Positions 1 to 7,955 of a stretch of DNA of 44,092 bases are shown here, piece by piece; positions within the stretch are counted from its first letter, which is position 1, and every line of letters begins with the position of its first letter. The notes beneath the pieces are model-generated. The model searched no databases. It was not told the DNA's origin and worked only from the letters and a program-made list of their open reading frames with translations. The DNA comes from Nostoc sp. CHAB 5824 (GTDB taxonomy: Bacteria > Cyanobacteriota > Cyanobacteriia > Cyanobacteriales > Nostocaceae), in NCBI RefSeq assembly GCF_020829665.1, contig NZ_JAIVFT010000035.1, positions 1 through 44,092 of the forward strand. The letters run 5' to 3'. A program made the translations under genes and the position numbers.

Positions 1-244
1 TGCGGTTAGTTATTTTATAATCAGGCGGTTTTGTTTTTGCCTGTGAAACTACTTTACAATGCTTTACATTTTTTAATCAAGTTTTATTACTTTAGTAATT
101 CTGATATAAATTATTAGTTTTTCTTATAAAAACGTATGCTGGTGTCAGCGCCCAAAAGATAAAATAGAAAGAAACATTGTTGTTATCGACTTTGAATAGA
201 GAGTTGATATCAATTACTACCAAAATTAGGAGGGGAGGTGTGAC
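1..244. other. Upstream spacer, no gene seen
   Basis: This AT-rich stretch contains no reading frame that I can support. It ends in a very strong purine-rich ribosome binding site (AGGAGGGGAGGTG, about 228-240) for the gene that starts at 245. A promoter probably lies here, but I cannot fix one by eye. Confidence 0.5.
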
Positions 245-610
245 ATGACAATTACTCTAAATCACACCATAGTGCCCGCACATGACAAGGAAGCATCAGC
301 GAGGTTTTTTGCAAAAATTTTTGGTTTAGAGGTTGAGGTTCCTGTTGGCCACTTCGCTGCTGTGCATATAAATGATTCACTGACGCTCGACTTCGCCGAC
401 GCTGAAGCGTTTGAGCAGCATCATTATGCGTTCCATGTTAGTGATGAAGAATTTGATGCAATTTTTACACGCGTGAAAGAGGCAGGTATTGAATACAGTA
501 GCGACCCCATGCATCGAAATAAAGGACAAATTAACCACTGGAACCAAGGTCGTGGCTTATATTTCTATGACTCTGATGGTCACAATTTAGAATTGTTGAC
601 CCGTGCGTAG
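245..610 (+). CDS. VOC (glyoxalase/bleomycin-resistance fold) protein
   Basis: This 121-residue protein is a single vicinal-oxygen-chelate domain, the usual size for one betaalphabeta-betabetabeta pair-forming subunit. It opens with LNHTIVPAHDKEASARFF, where His7 sits at the usual first metal-ligand position and is followed by the helix that matches KAxxFF in relatives. It closes with DSDGHNLELL, the C-terminal signature in which the Glu is a common metal ligand. Such proteins are small soluble lyases, dioxygenases or binding proteins, and the substrate cannot be read from the sequence. The start is supported by a strong Shine-Dalgarno a few bases upstream. The next gene runs towards it on the other strand, so it is probably monocistronic. 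Confidence 0.88.
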   Translation: MTITLNHTIVPAHDKEASARFFAKIFGLEVEVPVGHFAAVHINDSLTLDFADAEAFEQHHYAFHVSDEEFDAIFTRVKEAGIEYSSDPMHRNKGQINHWNQGRGLYFYDSDGHNLELLTRA

Positions 611-633
611 ATTTTTGACATCAAGTCAATGCA

Positions 634-1977
634 TTACTTTTTTATTAAAAAATATGCTGTAGCGTACTCCGGTAATTGGCTGATATTCTGCCTAAATTCT
701 TTTTGATTCTTAAAAATACCTGCCAAAAAATCGAGTTGATAAAGATTGGGTAAAAAGGCTCCGCCTGTATCAGCCATAACTCCCATTTGTAAATATTTGC
801 GTCCACCCTTAGTATGCTCAATAACAATCACTCTACCTAAACCAATATTCAGCACATCCCCAGCAAAGGTTACTCCTGGTTTAATGGAAATTTTTGCATC
901 TATTTTGTATCCATAGCCTTTAATAGCATCAACCTCTCTAAAATACCAATAACGCTTTTGTGCTGTTGCCTTTAATCCGCGAATGTAAGACATTCCATTA
1001 TTTCTATCTACATTAAAAAATGCCCTATAACCATCTGTAAAGTTAATCAGAATTGTTCCTTGCATTAGCGCTTCTTCTAAGCCAGTTCTAGTTAGATAAG
1101 CGAGACTTTTAACTTTTCCAAATTCTCTACCGCCTGGTTCATAAATACCCGACAAAACATCCTGCTTTGTGTATCTCGTGTAAAAAGTATTGTTATTAGA
1201 GCTATCTTTTAAGCTATAAATTGGTGTATTAAAAGTAGAAGTTTTTTTGCGAGAGCCGGAGTGAGTAAATACAGCATATTTAGTAATTCGTAATTGTTTT
1301 TGTTTTTTGTCTTTTGGATTATAAGCAGTCCATTTTATAACTCTAAAATTGGAATTGATAAATTTTGGGTCTTGTAAACGAGTTACTCGATTATTAGCAA
1401 TATCCTCCTTTAAGACAGTAATCATGAAATCCAAAGTTTTGAGAACATCTGGAATAGTAACCCCTTGAGTAGCAAGCATTCCTGTACGCAGAATATCTGG
1501 GTCTTCCGAACTATAATCTTGAAAATATTTTCTAGTATTAACGAGAACGGTTAATAAATCTCCTTGATTGAAGTTAACCTTGCTACTTGGTAGTTTGACT
1601 GGAGTAACAACCTGGCTGCCATTAATGCTAAATTTGTATTTTTTGAACTCATCGACAACTGGATAGGGTGCAGATGCCGCTAACAAATCCTGTTGAGATG
1701 AAAAAGCATTTTGCTTGCCTATAATCTCATCAGATGTTTGTTGAGTTATTAAAGAATTTTGAAACCTTAAATCAAGTTTCTGAGCAACTTGATTTGAGGT
1801 AAGGGATATCTGTGATTTAAGTGTGGCAAAATCTTCTTGCTGAGTAAAAAACTGATTTTGTTGGGCTAGCTGTTTAGTTTTTGACTGAGTATATAGATGG
1901 CTACTGGCTAAACTGACAAACAATAAGGCAGCGCAACCTACTGTGAAGCGAAATTTTTGGTTAAATAAGATATTCAT
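634..1977 (-). CDS. Exported protein with 3D-like (MltA-type) C-terminal domain
   Basis: This 447-residue protein has an N-terminal hydrophobic segment (about residues 12-30) that fits a signal peptide or membrane anchor. A Gln/Ser/Thr-rich region then precedes a long globular part. Near residues 398-420 it reads MGVMADTGGAFLPNLYQLDF, which resembles the 3D domain (three conserved Asp) of MltA-type lytic transglycosylases: a DTGG turn, then a basic/aromatic stretch ending in LDF. Upstream, GYRAFFNVDRNNGMSY recalls the substrate-groove region of MltA. The protein therefore probably acts on peptidoglycan or another glycan in the periplasm, and its place just downstream of murG on the same strand agrees with that. 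The match is motif-level only and the catalytic assignment is inference. Confidence 0.55.
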   Translation of the reverse strand: MNILFNQKFRFTVGCAALLFVSLASSHLYTQSKTKQLAQQNQFFTQQEDFATLKSQISLTSNQVAQKLDLRFQNSLITQQTSDEIIGKQNAFSSQQDLLAASAPYPVVDEFKKYKFSINGSQVVTPVKLPSSKVNFNQGDLLTVLVNTRKYFQDYSSEDPDILRTGMLATQGVTIPDVLKTLDFMITVLKEDIANNRVTRLQDPKFINSNFRVIKWTAYNPKDKKQKQLRITKYAVFTHSGSRKKTSTFNTPIYSLKDSSNNNTFYTRYTKQDVLSGIYEPGGREFGKVKSLAYLTRTGLEEALMQGTILINFTDGYRAFFNVDRNNGMSYIRGLKATAQKRYWYFREVDAIKGYGYKIDAKISIKPGVTFAGDVLNIGLGRVIVIEHTKGGRKYLQMGVMADTGGAFLPNLYQLDFLAGIFKNQKEFRQNISQLPEYATAYFLIKK

Positions 1978-2037
1978 AACCTGGAGAATAAATCCCTATT
2001 GTCTCTTAACTATCTTCAATTTTGAATTTTGAATTTT

Positions 2038-3111
2038 TTAAGTTTCTATCACTTCACGAACTAACTGCGCCAACTTGTCGGCACTATCAGGAACTGCGAT
2101 CGCTTTAGCTTTTTCTCCCATTTTTGCTAACTCATCCGGTGACTGCAATAAATTCAACACATTACTTTGCAATAGTTCAGCCGTCAACTCCGATTGCTTC
2201 AGTGTTAACGCCGCACCAAATGAAGTAAATACGTCTGCATTGTAAGATTGATGGTCTTCTGCGGCAAAGGGGTAAGGAATCAAAATCGCTGGCGTTCCAC
2301 ACACTGCCAACTCTGTCAAGCTACCCGCGCCAGAACGACTAATGGCAAGAGTTGCTCGTTGCAACAACGCTGCCATATTGTTGTAAAAAGGTAAGGCTAT
2401 ATACTGTGGATGTTTGAGGCTATCTGCTTCCTCGTCGCGATCGCCAGTTAAATGTACTACATAGGCACCAGCATCAAACCAAGCGTTTGCAGATTCACGC
2501 ACCAACTGATTAACTGCAACTGCACCTTGGCTACCGCCAAAGACGACAATTAAGGGAACACCCTCAGGAATGGCTAAATCCAGCGGTGCATTAATTGCCC
2601 CATCGAGAAATTGCGATCGCACAGGAGTACCAACGCAGACATTTTTAGCACGGGGCAAATACTTAGCAGCTACTTCAAATCCCAAGGCTACCGTACTACA
2701 CCAAGGGCCAAAAAAGCGAGTTACTTTACCAGGTATTGCATTAGATTCGTGAAAAATCACGGGTAAACCGAGGGAACGGGCCGCAATGACGGCTGGTCCG
2801 GCAATGTAACCTCCTGTGGTAAACACTCCTTGAAAATTTCCCTGCTTCAAAATTCGCCTGACTTCCAGAATCGAACTAGCGAGTTTACCCAAAATGCGAA
2901 TCGAGGAAAATCCAAACCCTTGTTGAAACCCTTCAACTGCAATAGTATTCAAGGGATACTCTTTAGGAACAAGTTGAGTTTCTAACCGATTGGGTACTCC
3001 CAGCCATTCGATTTGATAATCTGGAAGTTTTTGTGCCAGTGCGATCGCTGGAAACAAGTGTCCACCAGTCCCACTGGCAGCTATTAATAATCGTATCGGT
3101 GCGTTTGCCAT
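2038..3111 (-). CDS. murG: MurG, lipid II-forming GlcNAc transferase
   Basis: MurG transfers GlcNAc from UDP-GlcNAc to undecaprenyl-pyrophosphoryl-MurNAc-pentapeptide, making lipid II at the inner face of the plasma membrane. The 357-residue protein has the family's glycine-rich loops: SGTGGH at residues 13-18, TTGGY near 98, HESNAIPG at 121-128, GGSQGA at 192-197, and the UDP-GlcNAc-binding stretch SRSGAGSLTELAVCGTP from about 258, followed by PYPFAAEDHQ. Length and motif order are normal for a GT28 enzyme. A TTG lies one codon upstream (3114), but the ATG at 3111 sits better behind AGAGG, so I use it. The 3D-like exported protein lies 60 bp downstream on the same strand and may be co-transcribed. 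Confidence 0.96.
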   Translation of the reverse strand: MANAPIRLLIAASGTGGHLFPAIALAQKLPDYQIEWLGVPNRLETQLVPKEYPLNTIAVEGFQQGFGFSSIRILGKLASSILEVRRILKQGNFQGVFTTGGYIAGPAVIAARSLGLPVIFHESNAIPGKVTRFFGPWCSTVALGFEVAAKYLPRAKNVCVGTPVRSQFLDGAINAPLDLAIPEGVPLIVVFGGSQGAVAVNQLVRESANAWFDAGAYVVHLTGDRDEEADSLKHPQYIALPFYNNMAALLQRATLAISRSGAGSLTELAVCGTPAILIPYPFAAEDHQSYNADVFTSFGAALTLKQSELTAELLQSNVLNLLQSPDELAKMGEKAKAIAVPDSADKLAQLVREVIET

Positions 3112-3195
3112 CAAACCTCTACCGTTTAGCGTCTAGCTTAACTAAGATAAAACAATTTGCTTACTTTCTCTAATCAAATCAGTAAACTCTTACCA

Positions 3196-4035
3196 ATGAC
3201 TAAAATTATTACCACTTTAGTGAGACGACAACTCAGATTTCCAGCTAGTATTTGCCTGGTTTCATTCCTGCTAACCCTTGGTTTAACAAGTAGTTGGCAA
3301 CGCACTCAAGCGGCGACACCACAGCAATTAGTCCAAGCTGGTACAGCCCAAAATGCACCAGCCAATCTGAAAAACCTGCTGACACAAGTTGATGCAGCCG
3401 CCAGCCGGGGCGATGTTAAAGGGGTATTGCAATTCTACAGCCCTAATTTCACTCATGGGGATGGATTAAACCTCCAAACCCTGGAAAAGTCTTTGATTTC
3501 ACTTTGGCAACGATATCCCAAATTGCAATACAGTACAAAACTGCTATCTTCAAAACCTGAAGGCAGTGCAATTATTGCCGAAACAGAAACAAAGATAACT
3601 GGCTTACCCTCCAGTAATAGTAATAATTCGGCTCTCAATGCCACGATTAAATCGCGTCAGCGCATTGCAGGTGGAAAAATCGTTCGTCAAGAGATTTTGT
3701 CAGAACGTACCCTGATTACCTCTGGCAGCAAGCCACCCCAAATTGATATTAAATTACCAGAGCAGGTGCGGGTTGGTCAAAAGTATAATTTTGATGCGAT
3801 CGTCCAAGAGCCACTTGGTGATGATTTTCTACTAGGAACGGCCCTAGAGGAACCCATCCAACCAGATAAATTTCTCAATCCCACATCCGTAGATTTGCAA
3901 TTATTAACATCTGGCGGACTGTTTAAAACGGCACAAGCACCTTCTACCCCTGGTAGCCAATGGATTTCTGCTGTCATCCTGCGGGGCAATGGGATGACGA
4001 TGGTAACCCAGCGCCTGCAAGTGGTGAAGAAGTAG
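3196..4035 (+). CDS. Exported NTF2-like protein
   Basis: This 279-residue protein starts MTKIITTLVRRQLRFPASIC and continues into a clear signal peptide ending near QAATPQQ. Another in-frame start lies 13 codons upstream (3157), but the later ATG gives a normal signal peptide. Residues about 60-150 (VDAAASRGDVKGVLQFYSPN followed by a pattern of long beta strands) resemble a SnoaL/NTF2-like cone domain, a fold used for small-ligand binding or as an assembly domain. The C-terminal half is beta-rich and unassigned. It is divergent from murG across a spacer of about 85 bp. The stop codon lies inside a 28-bp perfect palindrome that may act as the terminator. The function is unknown. Confidence 0.75.
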   Translation: MTKIITTLVRRQLRFPASICLVSFLLTLGLTSSWQRTQAATPQQLVQAGTAQNAPANLKNLLTQVDAAASRGDVKGVLQFYSPNFTHGDGLNLQTLEKSLISLWQRYPKLQYSTKLLSSKPEGSAIIAETETKITGLPSSNSNNSALNATIKSRQRIAGGKIVRQEILSERTLITSGSKPPQIDIKLPEQVRVGQKYNFDAIVQEPLGDDFLLGTALEEPIQPDKFLNPTSVDLQLLTSGGLFKTAQAPSTPGSQWISAVILRGNGMTMVTQRLQVVKK

Positions 4036-4059
4036 AGACGCGATTAATCGCGTCTCTAC
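4032..4059. repeat. 28-bp perfect palindrome overlapping a stop codon
   Basis: The two 14-nt arms (first arm GTAGAGACGCGATT) are exactly self-complementary with no loop. The palindrome includes the TAG stop of the upstream exported-protein gene. Palindromes of this kind are dispersed in Nostoc genomes. Here it could fold as a terminator or 3'-end stabiliser, although no T-run follows directly. Confidence 0.8.
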
Positions 4060-4071
4060 AGGAGTCGGGAA

Positions 4072-4097
4072 TTAGTACGCTAGCGCTAGCGTACTAA
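4072..4097. repeat. 26-bp perfect palindrome
   Basis: The arms TTAGTACGCTAGC and its exact complement meet without a loop, only 12 nt after the 28-bp palindrome at 4032-4059. The two have different sequences, so this is not a duplication. A short A-run follows the right arm. It may belong to a bipartite terminator or be a separate small mobile palindrome. Confidence 0.8.
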
Positions 4098-4222
4098 AAA
4101 TCTGGATGGTGCATTACCTTTAAATTTGCTTGAGATAATCTGGAGTTATCCCTCTTCTGTCACTTTCCGAGTATTCTGAATAAAAGAATCAAAAAAGAAA
4201 ACGCTAGAAGGCAAGTAGGGCA

Positions 4223-5420
4223 ATGGATGTAGAGTTACAACTCCTGAAACATTTGGCAAGAGATGCCCATCCAACAGTTGCGATCGTAGATGGATCTTGT
4301 GCGGAGTATAAAGACTTATTCAAAGAAGTAAGAAATTATAAATGCTTCAAATATTTACACCTGGGAATAAGTTCACCAAGAAAAAGAAAATCATTACCAG
4401 AAATTGCTAAGGTAGTAGTCATTACATCATTTCATAGCAAATTCAGATTGTTCAATAAATAAATTAAAAAGTCGAAGATTAAACAAAATCAAGAGAGCAT
4501 TAAATGGAAATGCAATTACAGTAGTAATAGATGAAACAGGAGATAGGAAAAAAGGTAAAAAGACTGATTATGTAGCAAGACAATATCTAGGCAGTGTAGG
4601 AAAAATAGATAATGGGATAGTTACAGTTAATGCTTATGGAGTTTACTATAATATAACATTTCCATGAAGTGTAAAAGTATTTAAGCCTAAAGGAACGCTA
4701 AAAGAATCAGATAAATACAAAACGAAAATGGAGTTAGCGTCAGAAATTATTACAGAATTAATTGAATCAGGCTTTAATATTGAATTGGTGCTGGCTGATA
4801 GCTTATATGGTGAGCCAGCGCGTTGGGCGGGTTCCCCGACTTGAAGCGACTGGCGAACCCGTAAGGGTGAAAGTAACCAATTCATTGAAAAACTAACTGA
4901 ATATAAGCTTGCTTATGTTGTAGCAATTAGGAGTAATCATGGAGTCTAGCTGCCAGCTAGTCAGAGGGTTAGGGCTAATAAGTGGTATAAATTTGAAAGA
5001 ACATTTAGTAATCAAAAATCAGAGACTAGATATATCCGAGAAATAATCTATGGTAAAAGAAGAACCATAACTTACTGGGAAATAACTACTGATCCAGAAA
5101 CAATGCCAGAAAATTCTAATTCGTTTATCATGACAAATCTTCAAGGAAATCTGAAGAAAACTTGTTTGCGACCTCTATGGATTAAGAACATGGGTAAAAT
5201 ATGGTTTTCGGCAGTGTAAACAGGAGTTGGGTTGGACAGATTATCGTTTTACTAATTTCCAGCATATTGAAAGGTGGTGGGAAATTATTTTTTGTGTTTA
5301 CACAATGATTAGTTGAAATTCTCAAGCTTTTTTAGCTTTAAATCAATCTAGTCAAATCCCAACGGAGATAAAAGAAAATAGTGATGTTGATTTTTCTAAT
5401 TATAAACCTACTAAAGGAAT
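4223..5420 (+). pseudogene. IS701-type DDE transposase, decayed
   Basis: Fragments in changing frames read like an IS701-family transposase from end to end: MDVELQLLKHLARDAHPTV near the start, then VVIDETGDRKKGKKTDYVAR (first catalytic Asp region), ELVLADSLYGE (second Asp), EYKLAYVVAIRSNHG, EIIYGKRRTITYWEITTDPE and QCKQELGWTDYRFTNFQHIE near the end. The copy is dead. There is a frameshift after about 4440, in-frame nonsense codons near 4664, 4947 and 5312, a 57-nt repeat insertion at 4814-4870 and a further frameshift near 5155-5200. I could not define terminal inverted repeats, so the ends given are those of recognisable coding sequence. Confidence 0.85.
4814..4870 (+). repeat. 57-nt dispersed repeat inserted in the IS701 remnant
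   Basis: The GC-rich sequence beginning GCCAGCGCGTTGGGCGGG and ending near GGCGAACCCGTAAGGGTGA interrupts the transposase between the codons for SLYGE and SNQF. The 5-mer GGTGA occurs on both sides (4809-4813 and 4866-4870), and deleting 57 nt rebuilds TATGGTGAAAGTAAC in frame. This suggests insertion with a 5-bp target duplication. The unit resembles a GC-rich repeat common in Nostoc genomes. Confidence 0.75.
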
Positions 5421-5529
5421 GGACTTTGCTGTTCTTACTGTGCACCGTACTTGGTTCCTCTAGCAGCGATCGCAGCATATAAGCGATATGCTTCAATTCA
5501 CCACGGTTTTATGCCAAGCTATATAGTTT

Positions 5530-6009
5530 TTACCGTCCTATTTCACCTATCTGATCTGCATCGTCTGCTACTCCATTGCGAAAGCGTACTTCTAAGCCGT
5601 GTTCTGGCTCCCAGTCACACTCAGCTATCAACTCAAAAGTAGCAATATGCAGGTCATACTCAACGTGGGGCGGCACATAGATATATGAGAAAGTAACCTG
5701 ATCCCAGACCTGAAGGGGATTAGCCAACAGCGGCATTGACTCATCTCCAATCATGTCACGATATACATCATAATTTTGCAGCACAACAGGAGCAGTGATA
5801 TGTAACACATCGGGTGGCAAGGCTAGAGCTTGCCGAATAGCTTCACGCTGGAGCGATGAAAGTTCCCCAATCTGCCCCTGTTCAAAATCCAGGCAAATCG
5901 GTACACAGCGATCGCCCAAAACAGCACATTGTGCTAAAGTCCAGTGGTTATCTTCGATTATAATCTGTCCAAACTCAGCATTGTAGTAACTCCTTGAGGA
6001 TTTCATCAT
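5530..6009 (-). CDS. DUF6985-like hypothetical protein
   Basis: This 159-residue protein has no signal peptide or membrane segment. The C-terminal part contains LIAECDWEPEHGLEVRFRNG, a pattern I associate with DUF6985-type proteins, in which a Trp-x-x-Glu-His-Gly-Leu motif precedes a strand and loop. Proteins with this domain are mostly uncharacterised, and some sit in immunity-like settings, which is not evidence here. The start is one of two adjacent ATG codons; GGTAGT lies about 8 nt upstream. The gene is isolated between an IS701 wreck and an ISL3 fragment, yet it is open over its full length, so it may have arrived with mobile DNA or may simply have survived. Function is unknown. Confidence 0.6.
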   Translation of the reverse strand: MMKSSRSYYNAEFGQIIIEDNHWTLAQCAVLGDRCVPICLDFEQGQIGELSSLQREAIRQALALPPDVLHITAPVVLQNYDVYRDMIGDESMPLLANPLQVWDQVTFSYIYVPPHVEYDLHIATFELIAECDWEPEHGLEVRFRNGVADDADQIGEIGR

Positions 6010-6171
6010 CGAATGGTACTACCTTTATTCATCAAAATTATGAAAATATATGTTGATCTTTGTTCGTAGTATGCTAACAGCGGTCATTGTTGGCAAATTA
6101 CAAAGTTTAATTCTGGTAAAACCTACGAAATCCCTGAGCCAAATTCTTTGTGTATCTAATTCCTTATTGAC

Positions 6172-6490
6172 TTATGTCATTACGTGAAATCTATCTGCTA
6201 CTACTTGAGCATTCGGCATTAATTCTGTTACTAATGTTTTATACCCACGCCACAAATCTACATTTACTTCTTTTATTTGCTCTAAAAGCTCACATTCCCA
6301 TTCTATAAGGGTTTTTTTGATTAATTCTTGGGTGCGTAGGCGTAGCCCGTCGTAGACATCGCTTAAAATCGCAATCAGTTTAGATGTATCTAAATCTACT
6401 AATACCGCACAGTAATTACTCTTTCCTTTAATCAGAGCTATTTCATCAAGTCCAAGTCTTTTTAAATTCAAAGGTTTTAAATTGGGTAAT
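6172..6490 (-). pseudogene. ISL3-type transposase fragment
   Basis: The translation contains LGLDEIALIKGKSNYCAVLV, then DLDTSKLIAIL, VDLWRGYKTLVTELMPNAQV and VADRFHVM. These are signature blocks of the catalytic domain of ISL3-family (DDE_Tnp_ISL3) transposases. Only about 105 residues of a protein that is normally near 400 remain. The N-terminal zinc-finger/HTH part is missing, and a stop codon follows VADRFHVMT. A 29-nt dispersed repeat sits inside and adds nine codons (DVYDGLRLR) in frame. The other end runs into the sucrose-phosphatase-like fragment on the opposite strand. Confidence 0.85.
6334..6362 (-). repeat. 29-nt dispersed repeat, copy A, inside the ISL3 fragment
   Basis: The plus-strand sequence begins GCGTAGGCG and ends AGACATCGC. 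It matches copies at 9832-9860 and 15583-15611 except at a few positions. Read on the coding strand, it adds nine codons to the transposase between ILS and TQE. The GC at both ends fits a 27-nt insertion with a 2-nt overlap or duplication. Confidence 0.8.
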
Positions 6491-6529
6491 TCCGTCGCGC
6501 GAGTACGCGCGCCCGCTTCGCAATCAGAT

Positions 6530-6745
6530 GCAACCATTATCTGTGGAGGTTCTGGAAATGATATCAGCTTATTTCAACAGCCATCAGCTGGGATTATCGT
6601 TGGTAATGCCCAAACGGAACTTCTGTGGTGGTATTACAAAACACGTTGCCCTTGGAACTTTCTAGCTCGCTACCCTGGTGCTGCGGGTATTCTTGAAGGA
6701 TTGATTTATTTTAAGATTTTGCCATTTCCTAATAATTGGCGATGG
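6530..6745 (+). pseudogene. 3' fragment of a sucrose-phosphatase-like HAD hydrolase
   Basis: The frame reads TIICGGSGNDISLFQQPSAG, then IIVGNAQTELLWWYYKTR and AAGILEGLIYF. This is the C-terminal part of sucrose-phosphate-phosphatase-type HAD hydrolases, including the motif IV GDSGND region and the GILEGL end. The first Asp of motif IV is Gly here. The upstream two-thirds of the protein is gone, and the sequence joins directly to a GC-rich repeat (about 6493-6521) and the opposite-strand ISL3 fragment. The gene has therefore been cut by a mobile-element rearrangement. A HIP1-containing repeat (near 6739-6771) overlaps its end. Confidence 0.7.
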
Positions 6746-6806
6746 GCTACGCCCCACCATAGGCGATCGCAACCTATTCCAAATTAACTTTGAATGTAAA
6801 AAATTG

Positions 6807-6835
6807 CCCCGCACTTAGCTTCTATAAATGCGGGG
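6807..6835 (-). terminator. Rho-independent terminator for the PRC-barrel gene
   Basis: The 7-bp stem CCCCGCA/TGCGGGG (6807-6813 with 6829-6835) is followed on the minus strand by CAATTTTTTAC. It lies about 30 bp past the stop of the PRC-barrel/DUF2382 gene and points the right way to end its transcript. Confidence 0.75.
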
Positions 6836-6865
6836 ATATTTCATTGGCAGTTATCTCAAAGCCAT

Positions 6866-7732
6866 TTAGCTTTTTCTCTCATGCAACCGCTCATCATTCG
6901 TATTAATGTCTAATTCCTCACGACGAACAGTACCTTCGGCTTCAACTGTATCTTGTTCAACTACTTTCTTAATTTTCACTTCCTCACGCAAAACCGCTTC
7001 CTTTTGAATATCAGGGGTTTCTTCATAAATATCCATCCGAGTAACTTCTCCTTGACGGAAGTCAGCCTCAGTAGGCGATACAGTTCTACCAGCTTCGTTT
7101 GGAGTAGTACGTTCAATGATTACGCGTTCTTTTTCAACTGGTACAGCAACTCTTGCCGTCTGAGTTTCAACATGTTTGCCAATAGATACTTCTCCTGTCT
7201 TAACACGAGATTTATTAGCAACTAAACGTTCTTCGTATAGTTTCAGGTTTTGATGATCCTGCTGATTCATATTGTAAAGATTTGGTTCATGTTCATACGT
7301 ATATGTATTGCGCTCGCTAGAGACTGGTGGAGCATCTACAGGTGTTGATGTCTCTAAAGGCGCTTGTCTTACTGGAGTACGATAAACTCCACGCACCCGT
7401 TCCTCATAATCGTAATCAATATGTTCCAAATCATTAAAATCTGGTAAATTTTCTACTTGCTCCTTTGTCAGCCCAATAGCATACACGCGCCGATTACTAT
7501 AGCCGATTCGGGAACGCCCAATTGGTAACAATACTTGTCTACCAAAAAACCAAAAACCTGTGTCAACAACTAAATAGCGGAAATGACCCGAATCATCCAC
7601 CAAGATGTGTTTGACAGTCCCAACTTTATCGTCATCTATGTCTGAATAGACATCAAAATCCCTAACTTCATAATTATCAAAATCTGCATCATCATAGTTA
7701 CCAGCAAAGTCTTCGAGTTTATATAAAGCCAT
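6866..7732 (-). CDS. PRC-barrel and DUF2382 (YsnF-like) stress protein
   Basis: The 288-residue protein begins with an acidic stretch and a PRC-barrel domain (about residues 20-105), including DDKVGTVKHILVDDSGHFRY and VDTGFWFFGRQVLLPIG. A linker leads to a DUF2382 domain (about 160-285) with the family's repeating charged strands: LKLYEERLVANKSRVKTGEV, then VPVEKERVIIERT and REEVKIKKVVE. Proteins with this pairing are cytosolic, very polar and often induced by salt, cold or other stress, but their biochemical role is not settled. The start is supported by GGAGGA a few bases upstream. A terminator hairpin lies just downstream, so the gene appears to be a single transcription unit. Confidence 0.9.
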   Translation of the reverse strand: MALYKLEDFAGNYDDADFDNYEVRDFDVYSDIDDDKVGTVKHILVDDSGHFRYLVVDTGFWFFGRQVLLPIGRSRIGYSNRRVYAIGLTKEQVENLPDFNDLEHIDYDYEERVRGVYRTPVRQAPLETSTPVDAPPVSSERNTYTYEHEPNLYNMNQQDHQNLKLYEERLVANKSRVKTGEVSIGKHVETQTARVAVPVEKERVIIERTTPNEAGRTVSPTEADFRQGEVTRMDIYEETPDIQKEAVLREEVKIKKVVEQDTVEAEGTVRREELDINTNDERLHERKS

Positions 7733-7955
7733 ATTCCTTTTCCTCCAAAATCTATATTTACAATTGTAAAGATATAATTTTTTACTCCTTCTTTCTCAAG
7801 AAAGATATTAATGTCTAAAAAATCATTACTGTGGAATTAATGATTTTAAAAAATTAGGGCTAATCAAACTAAAAGTAAACCTCTGATAAGATTATAGAGG
7901 CTTATAACTAAGTTATTAGACCTGAATTCAGCAAAACTTTTCGACAAATTCGTAC

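Noticed and set aside
3157..3195. Longer N-terminus for the exported NTF2-like protein
   Set aside because: The ATG at 3196 gives a normal signal peptide, while the extra 13 residues would precede it without a clear ribosome site.
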